A DNA stretch of 57,625 bases. It comes from Mesorhizobium waimense (GTDB taxonomy: Bacteria; Pseudomonadota; Alphaproteobacteria; Rhizobiales; Rhizobiaceae). The DNA is taken from assembly GCF_003601975.1 (NCBI RefSeq), contig NZ_QZWZ01000037.1, positions 1-57,625 of the forward strand, written 5' to 3'. The stretch's first letter is position 1; the number at the start of each line of letters is the position of its first letter. A model generated the notes under the pieces. It saw only the letters and a list, made by a program, of their open reading frames with translations, was not told where the DNA came from and searched no databases. This document shows positions 42,093 to 52,505 of the stretch, in pieces. A program made the position numbers and the translations under genes.

Positions 42093-42495
42093 TTGATGTC
42101 TCCCCAAGCCGGGGCGAGGATACGCCAACGTGCGGTGTTCTCCAAGGGTGGGTCGTCGTCCAGATCATTTTTGAAGACGGTGAAGGACATCACCGTCAGG
42201 GATGCGCCGTTCATTATGTGGCACGGAACGGGGACAGTGACCTACCGAGCCGCTACGGGTTCGCCCGGGTCTGGCAAAACTGTGACGAGCGAACCGACCA
42301 GTACATGGAACGCAAGTCCTCGGAAGCTTCGTCCGAATGACGTGGAACGACAGCCGAGCGGCTAATCTCCACCGTGCAGCGTCAGCGCCGCGCTGGCGGG
42401 GGGGCCCGCTGCCTCCGGCAGCTTCCCCGCTTTCGAAGCCTGCTATCGATTCACTGGATCGATGGCTTGGCGCGCTGCGCGCGCCAACCGGCTTC
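42093..42495. other. Intergenic region before the 3' end of lepA
   Basis: The 403 bp hold the promoter of the small membrane-protein operon at the left. No gene, terminator or repeat that I can support is seen in the rest. Confidence 0.4.
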
Positions 42496-44301
42496 TCAAT
42501 CCCCCATCTTCAGCGCCTGGATAAACGCCTCCTGCGGGATATCCACCTTGCCGAACTGGCGCATGCGCTTCTTGCCCTCTTTCTGCTTGTCGAGCAGCTT
42601 GCGCTTGCGCGAGACGTCGCCGCCGTAGCACTTGGCGGTGACATCCTTGCGCAACGCCGAGATGGTTTCGCGGGCGATGACCTTGCCGCCTATTGCGGCC
42701 TGGATCGGGATCTTGAACAAATGGTGCGGGATCAGCTCCTTCAGCTTCTCGCACATCTGGCGGCCGCGCTTTTCCGCCGCCGTGCGGTGGACCAGCATGG
42801 ACAGCGCGTCGACCGGCTCCTCATTGACCAGGATCGACATTTTCACCAGGTCGCCTTCCTTGTAGTCGGTCAAATGATAGTCGAAGGAGGCGTAGCCCTT
42901 GGAGATCGACTTCAGCCGGTCATAGAAATCGAACACGACTTCGTTGAGCGGCAGGTCGTAGGTCAGCATGGCGCGCTTGCCGACATAAGATAGGTCGGCC
43001 TGGATGCCGCGCCGGTCCTGGCAGAGCTTTAGAATGCCGCCGAGATAATCGTCGGGCGTCAAAATGGTGGCGCGGATCCACGGCTCCTCGATGGCCGAGA
43101 TTTTCACCACGTCGGGCATGTCGGCCGGGTTGTGCAGTTCCTTGACCGAACCGTCATTGAGAGCCAGGCGGTAGACGACGCTCGGCGCGGTGGCGATGAG
43201 GTCGAGGTTGAACTCGCGCTCCAGCCGCTCCTGGATGATCTCGAGATGCAATAGGCCAAGGAAGCCGCAGCGATAGCCGAAGCCGAGCGCGGCGCTGGTT
43301 TCCATTTCGTAGGAGAAGGAGGCGTCGTTGAGGCGCAGCTTGCCGACGGCGGCGCGCAGATCCTCGAAATCGGCGGCGTCGACCGGGAACAGGCCGCAGA
43401 ACACCACCGGCTGCGCCGGCTTGAAGCCGGGCAGCGCCTGCGCTGTGGAGCGCCTGTCCTCGGTGATGGTGTCGCCGACGCGGGTGTCGGCCACTTCCTT
43501 GATCGAGCCGGTGAAGAAGCCGAACTCGCCGGGGCCGAGCTCGTCGACATTGATGCGGGCAGGGGTGAAGACGCCGGTGCGCTCGACCAGGTATTTCGCG
43601 CCGGTGCCCATCATGCGGATGGTCTGGCCCTTCTTCAGCACGCCGTCGATGATGCGCACCAGCACGATGACGCCGAGATAGGCGTCGTACCAGCTGTCGA
43701 CCAGCATCGCCTTCAGCGGTGCGGCAACATCGCCTTCGCGCGGAGGCGGCAATTGGTGGACGATGGCCTCGAGCACGTCGGGAATGCCCAGCCCGGTCTT
43801 GGCCGAGATCAGCACGGCGTTGGAGGCGTCGATGCCGATCACCTCCTCGACCTGCTCGCGGATGCGCTCGGGCTCGGCGGCCGGCAGGTCGACCTTGTTC
43901 AGCACCACGACGATCTCGTGGTTGTTGTCGATCGCCTGATAGACATTGGCCAGCGTCTGCGCCTCGACGCCTTGGCTCGCGTCAACCACCAGCAGCGAGC
44001 CCTCGCAGGCGGCCAGCGAACGCGACACTTCATAGGCGAAGTCGACATGGCCGGGCGTGTCGATCAGGTTGAGGATATAGTCCTCGCCATTGTTGGCGCG
44101 GTATTTCAGCCGCACCGTCTGCGCCTTGATGGTGATGCCGCGCTCGCGCTCGATGTCCATCGAGTCCAGCACCTGCTCCTTCATGTCGCGCAGCTCCAGC
44201 CCGCCGGTGGACTGGATCAGCCGGTCGGCAAGCGTGGATTTGCCATGGTCGATGTGGGCGACGATGGAGAAATTGCGGATGTGGTCGAGAGGGGTGGTCA
44301 T
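42496..44301 (-). CDS. lepA: Elongation factor 4 (ribosome back-translocase LepA)
   Basis: The 601-residue GTPase has all EF4 parts: G domain with AHIDHGKSTLADRL (P-loop), DTPGHVDFAYEVSRS and NKVDLPAAEP, domain II, the EF-G-like domains III and V (LDLIATAPSVVYRL, MKGRGYASFDY-type SISKGYASFDYHL), and the LepA-specific C-terminal domain with KCYGGDVSRKRKLLDKQKEG and ending QEAFIQALKMGD. It binds the ribosome and remodels or back-translocates stalled complexes. Length matches the family exactly with the ATG at 44301; an upstream ATG at 44337 would add an unconserved stretch. Confidence 0.96.
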   Translation of the reverse strand: MTTPLDHIRNFSIVAHIDHGKSTLADRLIQSTGGLELRDMKEQVLDSMDIERERGITIKAQTVRLKYRANNGEDYILNLIDTPGHVDFAYEVSRSLAACEGSLLVVDASQGVEAQTLANVYQAIDNNHEIVVVLNKVDLPAAEPERIREQVEEVIGIDASNAVLISAKTGLGIPDVLEAIVHQLPPPREGDVAAPLKAMLVDSWYDAYLGVIVLVRIIDGVLKKGQTIRMMGTGAKYLVERTGVFTPARINVDELGPGEFGFFTGSIKEVADTRVGDTITEDRRSTAQALPGFKPAQPVVFCGLFPVDAADFEDLRAAVGKLRLNDASFSYEMETSAALGFGYRCGFLGLLHLEIIQERLEREFNLDLIATAPSVVYRLALNDGSVKELHNPADMPDVVKISAIEEPWIRATILTPDDYLGGILKLCQDRRGIQADLSYVGKRAMLTYDLPLNEVVFDFYDRLKSISKGYASFDYHLTDYKEGDLVKMSILVNEEPVDALSMLVHRTAAEKRGRQMCEKLKELIPHHLFKIPIQAAIGGKVIARETISALRKDVTAKCYGGDVSRKRKLLDKQKEGKKRMRQFGKVDIPQEAFIQALKMGD

Positions 44302-44345
44302 GCGGCGGCCTTTAGCAGGGGCGGGTTGCAGGGGCAAGCGGGGCG

Positions 44346-44450
44346 GCCCTTTCCCTTCTCCCCTTGTGGGGCCCGAAGGGCGGGCGCGGCCCGTGACTCG
44401 CCCAGGGCGGTGGGTCGGCGCGCAGCGCCGAGACGGATGAGGGGTGTTGG
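44346..44450. repeat. Palindromic intergenic repeat
   Basis: CCTTCTCCCCTTGTGGGG begins the element and CGCGCAGCGCCGAGACGGAT with GAGGGGTGTTGG ends it, the same blocks found at 39973-40030. It lies between the divergent lepA and TadG-like genes. Confidence 0.6.
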
Positions 44451-44586
44451 ACGGATCGCCGACGCTACCAGCAATGCGCCCGCTGCGAACATGCGGAACT
44501 GCTTAAACTTTAATCCACTCCTTTAGGGCATGATCCGCGCCTTGCGTGACAGCCCGGCATGCTGCCGTGGTTTCGGGGGCCTTCAA

Positions 44587-45675
44587 ATGTTCGTCCACCC
44601 ATTCAGATCAGCAATACGCTTTTTCCGCTCGACCAGCGGCTCGCTCGTGCCCGTCTTCATCATGGCCTTGATCCCGCTGGCGCTCGCTGTCGGCTTTTCG
44701 GTCGACTACACCTCGGCCGTGCAGACACGGGGCAACATGCAGAACGCGCTGGATGCGGCGATCCTGTCGATCATCACGATGCCGTCCGGCACCTCTAATG
44801 GCGATCGCCAGACGGCGCTGGAGCAGGCCTTCGCCGCCAATGGCGGCCAAGGCACCGCCAAGCTCGACAGCTTCGACATCGCCGCCAACGGCACCGCCAC
44901 CGCCAGGGCGTCGGCCAGCTATCCGATGCCGACCAACTTCATGCAGATCGCCAGGATCGACACGGTGCCGGTCGCCGTCGGGGCGGCGGTGCGCAAGCGG
45001 CCGGCGCTGGTGCAGACCACGTTCAAGGTCACAAAGGTGTCGGGCTACTGGAACAAGACAATGACGCTCTACGGCACGAAGTTCGGTGCGACCGACGCCA
45101 AGCCGCTGATGACGATCACCTATACCTATGACAAGACCGGCGATCCCAAAGGCTACGGCACGACCATCGTGGACACCATCACCAACTCAGGCGGCGCCGA
45201 CATCACCACGACGGTCCAGAAACAGGTCTGCGTGGTCGGCAAGACGAAGGACCTCCAGAAGACCCTGCCCGCCGGAACGGCCATCCAGACGGATTCGAGC
45301 GGCACCAAATATGGCTGTGTCGATACCATGTATCCCGCCAATGGCGCCGGCGCCGTGGTCGACGTCAGCCAGATGAGCAGCCTCTATCTGCAGATGGACG
45401 TGCCGTCCGGCTCGCCGAAGATCCTGAAGTCGAACGATCCGGCCACCTCCAACCGGCTCTATATCGGCACAAGCCCGACCGACATGCCCGAGATCGCAAC
45501 CGGCAAGACCGTCGACATCTTCACCGCCGTGCCCTGCGGCCAGCCGGGCTACCAGGCCTGGGAGGACGGCGGCAACACGGTTCCGGCACCGGTCAGCAAC
45601 GCCGACTTCTTCTACACCGTGACCGGCAAGTGCGACTTCAACCAGCGACCTTCGGATACGGTGCTGACGCAGTAG
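44587..45675 (+). CDS. TadG-like pilus-assembly/secreted protein with one N-terminal membrane helix
   Basis: The 362-residue product opens with the Flp-pilus TadG-like signature: FRSTSGSLVPVFIMALIPLA followed by LAVGFSVDYTSAVQTRGNMQ and NALDAAIL, a single membrane helix of the class III signal type. The remaining ~300 residues lie outside the inner membrane and are rich in Thr, Ser and Ala with four cysteines. Tad proteins take part in tight-adherence pilus assembly, but no other tad gene is in the window, so a different surface role is possible. The ATG at 44587 is preferred over the frame start at 44530 because conservation begins there. Confidence 0.78.
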   Translation: MFVHPFRSAIRFFRSTSGSLVPVFIMALIPLALAVGFSVDYTSAVQTRGNMQNALDAAILSIITMPSGTSNGDRQTALEQAFAANGGQGTAKLDSFDIAANGTATARASASYPMPTNFMQIARIDTVPVAVGAAVRKRPALVQTTFKVTKVSGYWNKTMTLYGTKFGATDAKPLMTITYTYDKTGDPKGYGTTIVDTITNSGGADITTTVQKQVCVVGKTKDLQKTLPAGTAIQTDSSGTKYGCVDTMYPANGAGAVVDVSQMSSLYLQMDVPSGSPKILKSNDPATSNRLYIGTSPTDMPEIATGKTVDIFTAVPCGQPGYQAWEDGGNTVPAPVSNADFFYTVTGKCDFNQRPSDTVLTQ

Positions 45676-46069
45676 GGGGGCGGCTGCCTGAACTGCCGAT
45701 CTCCCCCCTCGTGGGGGAGATGGCCGGCAGGCCAGAGGGGGGCGCCGTCCCGCCGACTTTGCCAGTGTCCATGATCTCCGCCTTCGATATCCGGAGGCCC
45801 AAAGTTTCTTCGACCATCTGAAAATCCTTCCACCGTTGCACGATCACGGTCGTTCAATCGTGCGGCGGTTGGCGCTCTACGGCGCCTCCCTCTGTCCTGC
45901 CGGACATCTCCCCTACAGGTGGGGAGATCGGATGTCGCCTCGGCTTTCGCCAACCTCCAGCGTTGCACACGTAAGAACGCACTCAATCACGAAGCGGTGA
46001 ACGATGTAACGAAGCTCCGCGCGCCGGCGAAACCGTTGTCATGGCCCCAGCTTGCAACGGAGACCCAAA
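45676..46069. other. Intergenic region with an inverted palindromic repeat pair
   Basis: The 394 bp hold the repeat pair at 45698-45932. The remaining ~135 bp should carry the promoter of the DUF1223 gene. No gene is seen. Confidence 0.45.
45698..45932. repeat. Inverted pair of palindromic repeats
   Basis: GATCTCCCCCCTCGTGGGGG at the left and CATCTCCCCTACAGGTGGGG at the right are each hairpins. Next to them, GGCCGGCAGGCCAGAGGGG and CCTCCCTCTGTCCTGCCGG are inverted matches. Together they form an element of about 235 bp of the same family as 39973-40133. Confidence 0.6.
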
Positions 46070-46777
46070 ATGACTGGATCAAAGGCGAAAAGGGGCGCGA
46101 TGCGGCTTGGCGCCGGTGCGGCGCTGCTGGCTCTCGCCGCAACGGGTGCCGCCTCTGCCCAACCGCTCACCGTGGTCGAGCTGTTCACCAGCCAGGGCTG
46201 CTCGTCATGCCCGCCGGCCAACGCCAATCTGATCAAGGTCAAGGACCGTTCCGGCGTCTTGGCGCTGTCGTTCAACGTCACCTACTGGGACTATCTCGGC
46301 TGGAAGGACACGTTCGGCAGAGAAGAATTCACGCAGCGCCAGGTGAACTATGAGCCGGCGCTCGGCCGCTCCGGCCCGTTCACGCCGCAAGTGGTGGTCA
46401 ATGGCGATGCCGACACGGTCGGCGCCCGTCCCGGCGAGATCGAACAGCTGATTGCCCGCAGCGGCCGCATAAAGGGCCCGTCGCTGTCGCTCGACGACGG
46501 CAAGATCGCCATCGGCGCCGGCAAGGCGCCTGCCGGCCGCGCCGATGTCTGGCTGGTGCGCTACCGCCAGGGCGTCGTCGAGGTGCCGGTGGCTCGAGGC
46601 GAAAACACCGGCCGCACCTTGCCGCACGCCAATGTCGTGCATGCGCTGAAGAAGCTCGGCAGCTGGACCGGCGAGGCGACGACGATTTCCCTGCCCGCCG
46701 ATTCAGGCGGCCTCAGCACCGCGGTGCTGGTGCAATCCCCCGGCGGCGGGCCAATCCTGGCCGCCGTCACCAATTAA
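46070..46777 (+). CDS. DUF1223 exported thioredoxin-like protein
   Basis: The 235-residue product has a signal peptide (LGAGAALLALAATGAASA) and then the DUF1223 domain, whose start is ELFTSQGCSSCPPANANLIK, a thioredoxin-like C-x2-C site with C44 and C47. The family motif SFNVTYWDYLGWKDTFG follows. These proteins are periplasmic and thought to be thiol oxidoreductases, although activity is not well studied. I chose the ATG at 46070 (GGAG ahead); ATG 46100 is possible. It is followed on the same strand by a methionine-rich secreted protein and an exported MsrA, forming a periplasmic redox locus. Confidence 0.85.
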   Translation: MTGSKAKRGAMRLGAGAALLALAATGAASAQPLTVVELFTSQGCSSCPPANANLIKVKDRSGVLALSFNVTYWDYLGWKDTFGREEFTQRQVNYEPALGRSGPFTPQVVVNGDADTVGARPGEIEQLIARSGRIKGPSLSLDDGKIAIGAGKAPAGRADVWLVRYRQGVVEVPVARGENTGRTLPHANVVHALKKLGSWTGEATTISLPADSGGLSTAVLVQSPGGGPILAAVTN

Positions 46778-46860
46778 CCGTTCAAAAGTTTCGCGGCGCC
46801 GCATGGAGCGGCGGCGCACTTCCCGGCCCGAGTGCCATCAACCCTCCAGAGGAGACCATC

Positions 46861-47205
46861 ATGACCTATTTCTCTCGCCTGACGCTGCCGGCGCTCGCCT
46901 TCGCGCTCTGCTCGACGACGCTGTTTGCCGGCGGCATCGCGCGCGCCGAGGATGCGATGAAGCCGGCCAACGCCATGGCGACCGACGCCATGAAGCCGGC
47001 GACGGACGCAATGAAACCGGCGACCGATGCCATGAAGCCCGCGGACGCCATGGCGCCGGATGCGATGAGCACAAATGCGATGAAGCCGGCGATAGCGACC
47101 GATGCGATGAAGAAGGACTGCATGGACAAGGCAGCCATGGCAACCGACGCCATGAAGAAGGACGAGGCGACCAAGGCCTGCGACGCGATGGGGGCAGCCA
47201 ACTAG
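46861..47205 (+). CDS. Methionine-rich secreted MXKDX-repeat protein
   Basis: The 114-residue product has a signal peptide (ALAFALCSTTLFAGGIARA) and a mature part of about 85 residues built of short repeats such as DAMKPA, ATDAMKP and DAMKKD. It matches the family called pentapeptide MXKDX repeat protein. The mature part has 13 methionines (about 15 percent), two cysteines and no aromatic residue. The AGAGGAGA ribosome site is strong. It lies between the DUF1223 protein and an exported methionine sulfoxide reductase. A role as sacrificial oxidant scavenger is my inference from composition and neighbours. Confidence 0.82.
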   Translation: MTYFSRLTLPALAFALCSTTLFAGGIARAEDAMKPANAMATDAMKPATDAMKPATDAMKPADAMAPDAMSTNAMKPAIATDAMKKDCMDKAAMATDAMKKDEATKACDAMGAAN

Positions 47206-47364
47206 CTTCGGCTCGCCTCCGCCCCTGGCCATGGCCGTTCCCTGTCCAGGTCAGGGACGGTCCTTTTGGTCCGGCCCCGAGCTGGAACGCGCACCGCGCA
47301 CGGCAATGTGAGACAAGGGCGGACCATCCGCCATATAATAGGACACCATCATGGGAGATCAGAC

Positions 47365-48105
47365 ATGACCGGCATTCACGAAAAAACCGCGCGGCGATCG
47401 GCCAATTTCGCCAGGGGCGCGCTGGCCGCCCTCATCCTGGCGGCGGCGGGTGCCGCGCTGTGGCAGAGCCCGGCCGTCTCGGCCGAGGACGCGGTGGTGA
47501 TCCCGCCGCCGGCGCTAGACGAGAAGGCATCGGCAGGCAGTGAGAAGGCGGTCTTCGCCGGCGGCTGCTTCTGGGGCGTGCAGGGTGTGTTCCAGCACGT
47601 CAAAGGTGTCAGCAGCGCCGTCTCCGGCTATGCCGGCGGCAGTCAGGAGAACGCCGTCTACGAGACGGTCGGCACTGGCCGCACCGGCCACGCGGAATCG
47701 GTCGAGATCACCTACGATCCGTCCAAGGTGACCTATGGCCAGCTGCTGCAGGTGTATTTCTCGGTGGCGCACAATCCGACGCAGCTGAACTACCAGGGCC
47801 CGGACAGCGGCACCCAGTACCGCTCGACCATCTTTGCCGAGAACGACGCGCAGAAGAGGATCGCCGAAAGCTACATCGCCCAGCTCGACAAGGCCAAGGT
47901 GTTTTCGAAGCCGATCGTCACCACGCTGGAGACCGGCAAGGCCTTCTATCCGGCCGAGACCTACCACCAGGATTTTTTGACGCTGAACCCGACCTATCCC
48001 TACATCGTCTACAACGACCTGCCCAAGGTGGCGAATTTGAAGGCGCTGTTCCCGGCGCTGTACAGCGAGAAGCCGGTGCTGGTGCTGGCAAGCAGCAAGA
48101 GCTGA
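47365..48105 (+). CDS. msrA: Exported peptide-methionine (S)-S-oxide reductase
   Basis: The 246-residue enzyme reduces methionine S-sulfoxide. It carries the active-site motif FAGGCFWGVQGVFQHVKGV (C68), the SGYAGG block, GHAESVEITYDPSKVTYGQL and TYHQDFLTLNPTYPYIVYND. An N-terminal hydrophobic stretch (GALAALILAAAGAALW) ending in AVSAED makes it an exported form, acting in the periplasm. C68 is its only cysteine; the usual resolving cysteines are missing, so an outside thiol donor is needed, perhaps the DUF1223 protein. The ATG at 47365 follows GGGAGAT; the frame is open to 47266. Confidence 0.92.
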   Translation: MTGIHEKTARRSANFARGALAALILAAAGAALWQSPAVSAEDAVVIPPPALDEKASAGSEKAVFAGGCFWGVQGVFQHVKGVSSAVSGYAGGSQENAVYETVGTGRTGHAESVEITYDPSKVTYGQLLQVYFSVAHNPTQLNYQGPDSGTQYRSTIFAENDAQKRIAESYIAQLDKAKVFSKPIVTTLETGKAFYPAETYHQDFLTLNPTYPYIVYNDLPKVANLKALFPALYSEKPVLVLASSKS

Positions 48106-48200
48106 GGTTAGAGGTGGGCGATGCTCGCTTAGAGATGTCGGCGCGAAGGATCGCCAACATCTCCCGGCCTAGCGCCAACTACTGTCAGTAACCGACCCTC

Positions 48201-49205
48201 TCAATCATACGTCAAATCCGTCGCCTTGCCGCCAAACACGCGGTACGCATAGAAAGAATAGAAGATGATGATCGGCAGCACGACGACGGTGCCGGCGAGG
48301 ATGATGGCGAGGCTTTCGGGCGCGGACGCCGCCTGCCAGATGGTCAGCTTGTCGGGCACGACGAAGGGGTAGAACGACCAGGCAAGCCCGGCAAAGCCGA
48401 GCGCGAAGATGGCGGCCAGAGTCAGGAACGGCGTCAGCGCGTGGCGGTCGTCGGGCCTGGGCAGATGGAAGGTCTGCCGCCACAGCCAGACGAACAGCAG
48501 CGCCGACAGGATCGGCAGCGGCGACAGATAGAGCATTTGCGGCCAGACGAACCATTTGTCGAAGATGCGCGGGCTGGCGAAGGGCGTCGCCAGCGACACC
48601 GCAAGCATGCCGAGCGCCGCCAGCACAAGTGCGGTGCGCAGCCAGACCACCGCCTTCTTCTGCAATTCGCCTTCGGTCTTGTAGATCAGCCAGGCGGCGC
48701 CCATCGCGGCATAGGCGGCGGCGAGGCAGAGCGCGACCAGCGCGCCGAAGGCCATGCCGCCAAAGCCGACATCGAGGCCGAGCACATAGACGCCCAGCAT
48801 ATAGCCCTGCGCCAGCGAGGCGATGATCGAGCCGAGGAAGAAGATGCGGTTCCAGCGGTGCTTCCTGCCGGCCGGCACCTTGGCGCGGAAATCGAAGGCG
48901 ACGCCGCGCAGGATGAGGCCGAGAAGCAGCAGGAACACCGGAATGTAGAGCGCGGTGAGGATGGTGCCGTGCGCCAGCGGGAAGGCGACCAGCAGCAGGC
49001 CGACGGCCAGCACCAGCCAGGTCTCGTTGGCGTCCCAGAACGGACCGATGGCGGCGATCATCGTGTCCTGCTCGGCATCCTCGGCGGCCGCGAACAGAAT
49101 GCCGATGCCGAGGTCGAAGCCGTCAAGGATGACGTAGATCAGGATGGCGAGGCCCATCAGGCTGGCGAAGATCAGGGGGAGCGCGGTTGGCCAGTCGAAG
49201 GTCAT
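48201..49205 (-). CDS. cydB: Cytochrome bd-type quinol oxidase subunit II (CioB)
   Basis: The 334-residue membrane protein has eight or nine helices and the CydB signatures: MGLAILIYVILDGFDLGIGI near the start, IGPFWDANETWLVLAVGLLL, and GVAFDFRAKVP. With subunit I it forms an inner-membrane quinol oxidase that reduces oxygen to water without pumping protons. It begins 12 bp after the stop of the subunit I gene on the same strand, so the two form one operon. No CydX-like small gene or CydDC is seen. Confidence 0.93.
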   Translation of the reverse strand: MTFDWPTALPLIFASLMGLAILIYVILDGFDLGIGILFAAAEDAEQDTMIAAIGPFWDANETWLVLAVGLLLVAFPLAHGTILTALYIPVFLLLLGLILRGVAFDFRAKVPAGRKHRWNRIFFLGSIIASLAQGYMLGVYVLGLDVGFGGMAFGALVALCLAAAYAAMGAAWLIYKTEGELQKKAVVWLRTALVLAALGMLAVSLATPFASPRIFDKWFVWPQMLYLSPLPILSALLFVWLWRQTFHLPRPDDRHALTPFLTLAAIFALGFAGLAWSFYPFVVPDKLTIWQAASAPESLAIILAGTVVVLPIIIFYSFYAYRVFGGKATDLTYD

Positions 49206-49217
49206 TGGTCTGTCCCC

Positions 49218-50579
<1,362 letters not shown>

Positions 50580-50807
50580 GGCGGGCTCCGGCTGCTGCTT
50601 ATTGTCAGAGAATAAGGCGCAAGCCCGACTGGGTCAAAGCGGCTTGGCGTCACGCGGGGCGCGTTGTTGCAGCATCCGGCTGCAAATCGTCAGTTGTACA
50701 CACTGGCAATGGCCAGAACTGTCAGGAGCGGCATTGACTTCCGGTCGCGCGCACCGACATTCACCGGATTCCGCTCAACAACGCGTTTCAGGCAGCCGTT
50801 TTCAGCC

Positions 50808-51734
50808 ATGCCATCAATCATATCGATTTCTGGGGTCACCAAGACCTACGCCACCGGTTTCCAGGCGCTCAAGGAAATCAACCTCCACATCAAGCGCGGC
50901 GAAATCTTCGCGCTGCTCGGGCCGAACGGTGCCGGCAAGACGACGCTGATCTCAATCGTCTGCGGCATCGTCAACCGCTCGTCCGGTACCGTCACAGTCG
51001 ACGGGAACGATATCAACCGGGACTATCGCGCCGCGCGCAGCCTGATCGGGCTGGTGCCGCAGGAGCTGACCATCGACGCCTTCGAGAGCGTGTGGGCGAC
51101 GGTGAATTACAGCCGCGGCCTGTTCGGCAAGCCGGCCAACCCGGCATTTGTCGAGAAGGTGCTGCGCGACCTCTCGCTGTGGGACAAGAAGGATGCCAAG
51201 GCGATCACGCTGTCGGGCGGCATGAAGCGCCGGCTGATGATCGCCAAGGCGCTGTCGCACGAGCCGCGCGTGCTGTTCCTCGACGAGCCGACGGCCGGCG
51301 TCGACGTCGAGCTGCGGCAGGACATGTGGGAGATGGTGCGGCGGCTGCGCGAGGACGGCGTCACCATTATCCTGACCACGCATTACATCGAGGAGGCCGA
51401 GGCGATGGCCGACCGTGTCGGCGTCATCAACCGCGGCGAGATCATACTGGTCGACGACAAGGCCGAATTGATGCGCAAGCTCGGCCGCAAGCGTCTGTTG
51501 GTGGAACTGCGCAATCCGCTCGACACCATCCCCGAGAAACTGTCGCGCTACGCGCTCGAGCTGTCGCCGGACGGCCAGCAACTGACCTACACCTATGACA
51601 ACCAGAGCGACCGACCAGGCGTCGCCTCGCTGCTGCGCGACCTCGAGACCGCCGGCATCCATTTCCGCGACATGGACACGGAAAACAGCTCGCTCGAGGA
51701 GATCTTCGTCAATCTTTTGAGGCAAGAGCCATGA
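50808..51734 (+). CDS. ABC-2 exporter ATP-binding protein
   Basis: The 308-residue ATPase has Walker A LLGPNGAGKTT, a signature LSGGMKRRLMIAKAL, Walker B VLFLDEPTAGVD, and the H-loop ILTTHYIEEAEAMADRVGVI, followed by a ~80-residue C-terminal domain typical of drug/lipid exporters of the DrrA/YadG/NodI type. It works with the next gene, whose ATG overlaps its TGA (ATGA). The ATG at 50808 is where family similarity begins; the frame is open back to 50664. The substrate is unknown. Confidence 0.9.
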   Translation: MPSIISISGVTKTYATGFQALKEINLHIKRGEIFALLGPNGAGKTTLISIVCGIVNRSSGTVTVDGNDINRDYRAARSLIGLVPQELTIDAFESVWATVNYSRGLFGKPANPAFVEKVLRDLSLWDKKDAKAITLSGGMKRRLMIAKALSHEPRVLFLDEPTAGVDVELRQDMWEMVRRLREDGVTIILTTHYIEEAEAMADRVGVINRGEIILVDDKAELMRKLGRKRLLVELRNPLDTIPEKLSRYALELSPDGQQLTYTYDNQSDRPGVASLLRDLETAGIHFRDMDTENSSLEEIFVNLLRQEP

Positions 51735-52492
51735 ACCTGCGCGCCGTCTGGGCAATCTACCGGGTGGAAATGGCGCGCGCCTTTCGCACAGCGCTGCAGA
51801 GCATCATTTCGCCGGTCATCTCGACATCGCTCTATTTCGTCGTCTTCGGCTCGGCCATCGGCTCGCGCATCACCGAGATCGACGGCATCAGCTACGGCGC
51901 TTTCATCGTGCCCGGGCTGATCATGCTGTCGCTTTTGACTCAGTCGATCTCGAATGCCTCCTTCGCCATCTATTTCCCGAAATTCGTCGGCTCGATCTAC
52001 GAGCTGCTGTCGGCGCCGGTCTCCTATCTCGAGATCGTCATCGCCTATGTCGGTGGAGCGGCGACCAAGTCGATCATCCTCGGCCTGATCATCCTGGCAA
52101 CGGCATCGCTGTTCGTGCCGCTTCACATCGAGCATCCGATCTGGATGCTCGCCTTCCTGGTGCTGACTGCCGTGACCTTCAGCCTGTTCGGCTTCATCAT
52201 CGGCATCTGGGCCAAGAGCTTCGAGCAACTGCAGCTGGTGCCTCTGCTGATCATCACGCCGCTGACCTTCCTGGGCGGCAGCTTCTATTCGATCAACATG
52301 TTGCCCGACATCTGGCGCACGGTGACGCTGTTCAACCCGGTCGTCTATCTGATCAGCGGTTTCCGCTGGAGCTTTTACGGCAAGTCGGATGTCTCGGTCG
52401 GCATCAGCCTCGGCATGACGGTCGTCTTTCTGCTGATCTGCATCGCGATCGTCGCCTGGATCTTCAGGACGGGCTACCGGCTGCGCAACTGA
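51731..52492 (+). CDS. ABC-2 type exporter permease
   Basis: The 253-residue membrane protein has six helices and the ABC-2 layout: YRVEMARAFRTALQSIISPV at the N-terminus (coupling helix and first segment), GAFIVPGLIMLSLLTQS, and near the end TFLGGSFYSINMLPDIWRTV followed by FNPVVYLISGFRWSFYG, the YadH/NodJ pattern. It forms the membrane channel for the ATPase encoded just before, with four bases overlap. The cargo (lipid, polysaccharide or drug) cannot be told from sequence. Confidence 0.9.
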   Translation: MNLRAVWAIYRVEMARAFRTALQSIISPVISTSLYFVVFGSAIGSRITEIDGISYGAFIVPGLIMLSLLTQSISNASFAIYFPKFVGSIYELLSAPVSYLEIVIAYVGGAATKSIILGLIILATASLFVPLHIEHPIWMLAFLVLTAVTFSLFGFIIGIWAKSFEQLQLVPLLIITPLTFLGGSFYSINMLPDIWRTVTLFNPVVYLISGFRWSFYGKSDVSVGISLGMTVVFLLICIAIVAWIFRTGYRLRN

Positions 52493-52505
52493 GCGGGCGG
52501 CCGCT

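Noticed and set aside
48132..48165. Hairpin GAGATGTCGGCG/CGCCAACATCTC between msrA and cydB
   Set aside because: It has one mismatch and no T-run on either side, so I do not call it a terminator.
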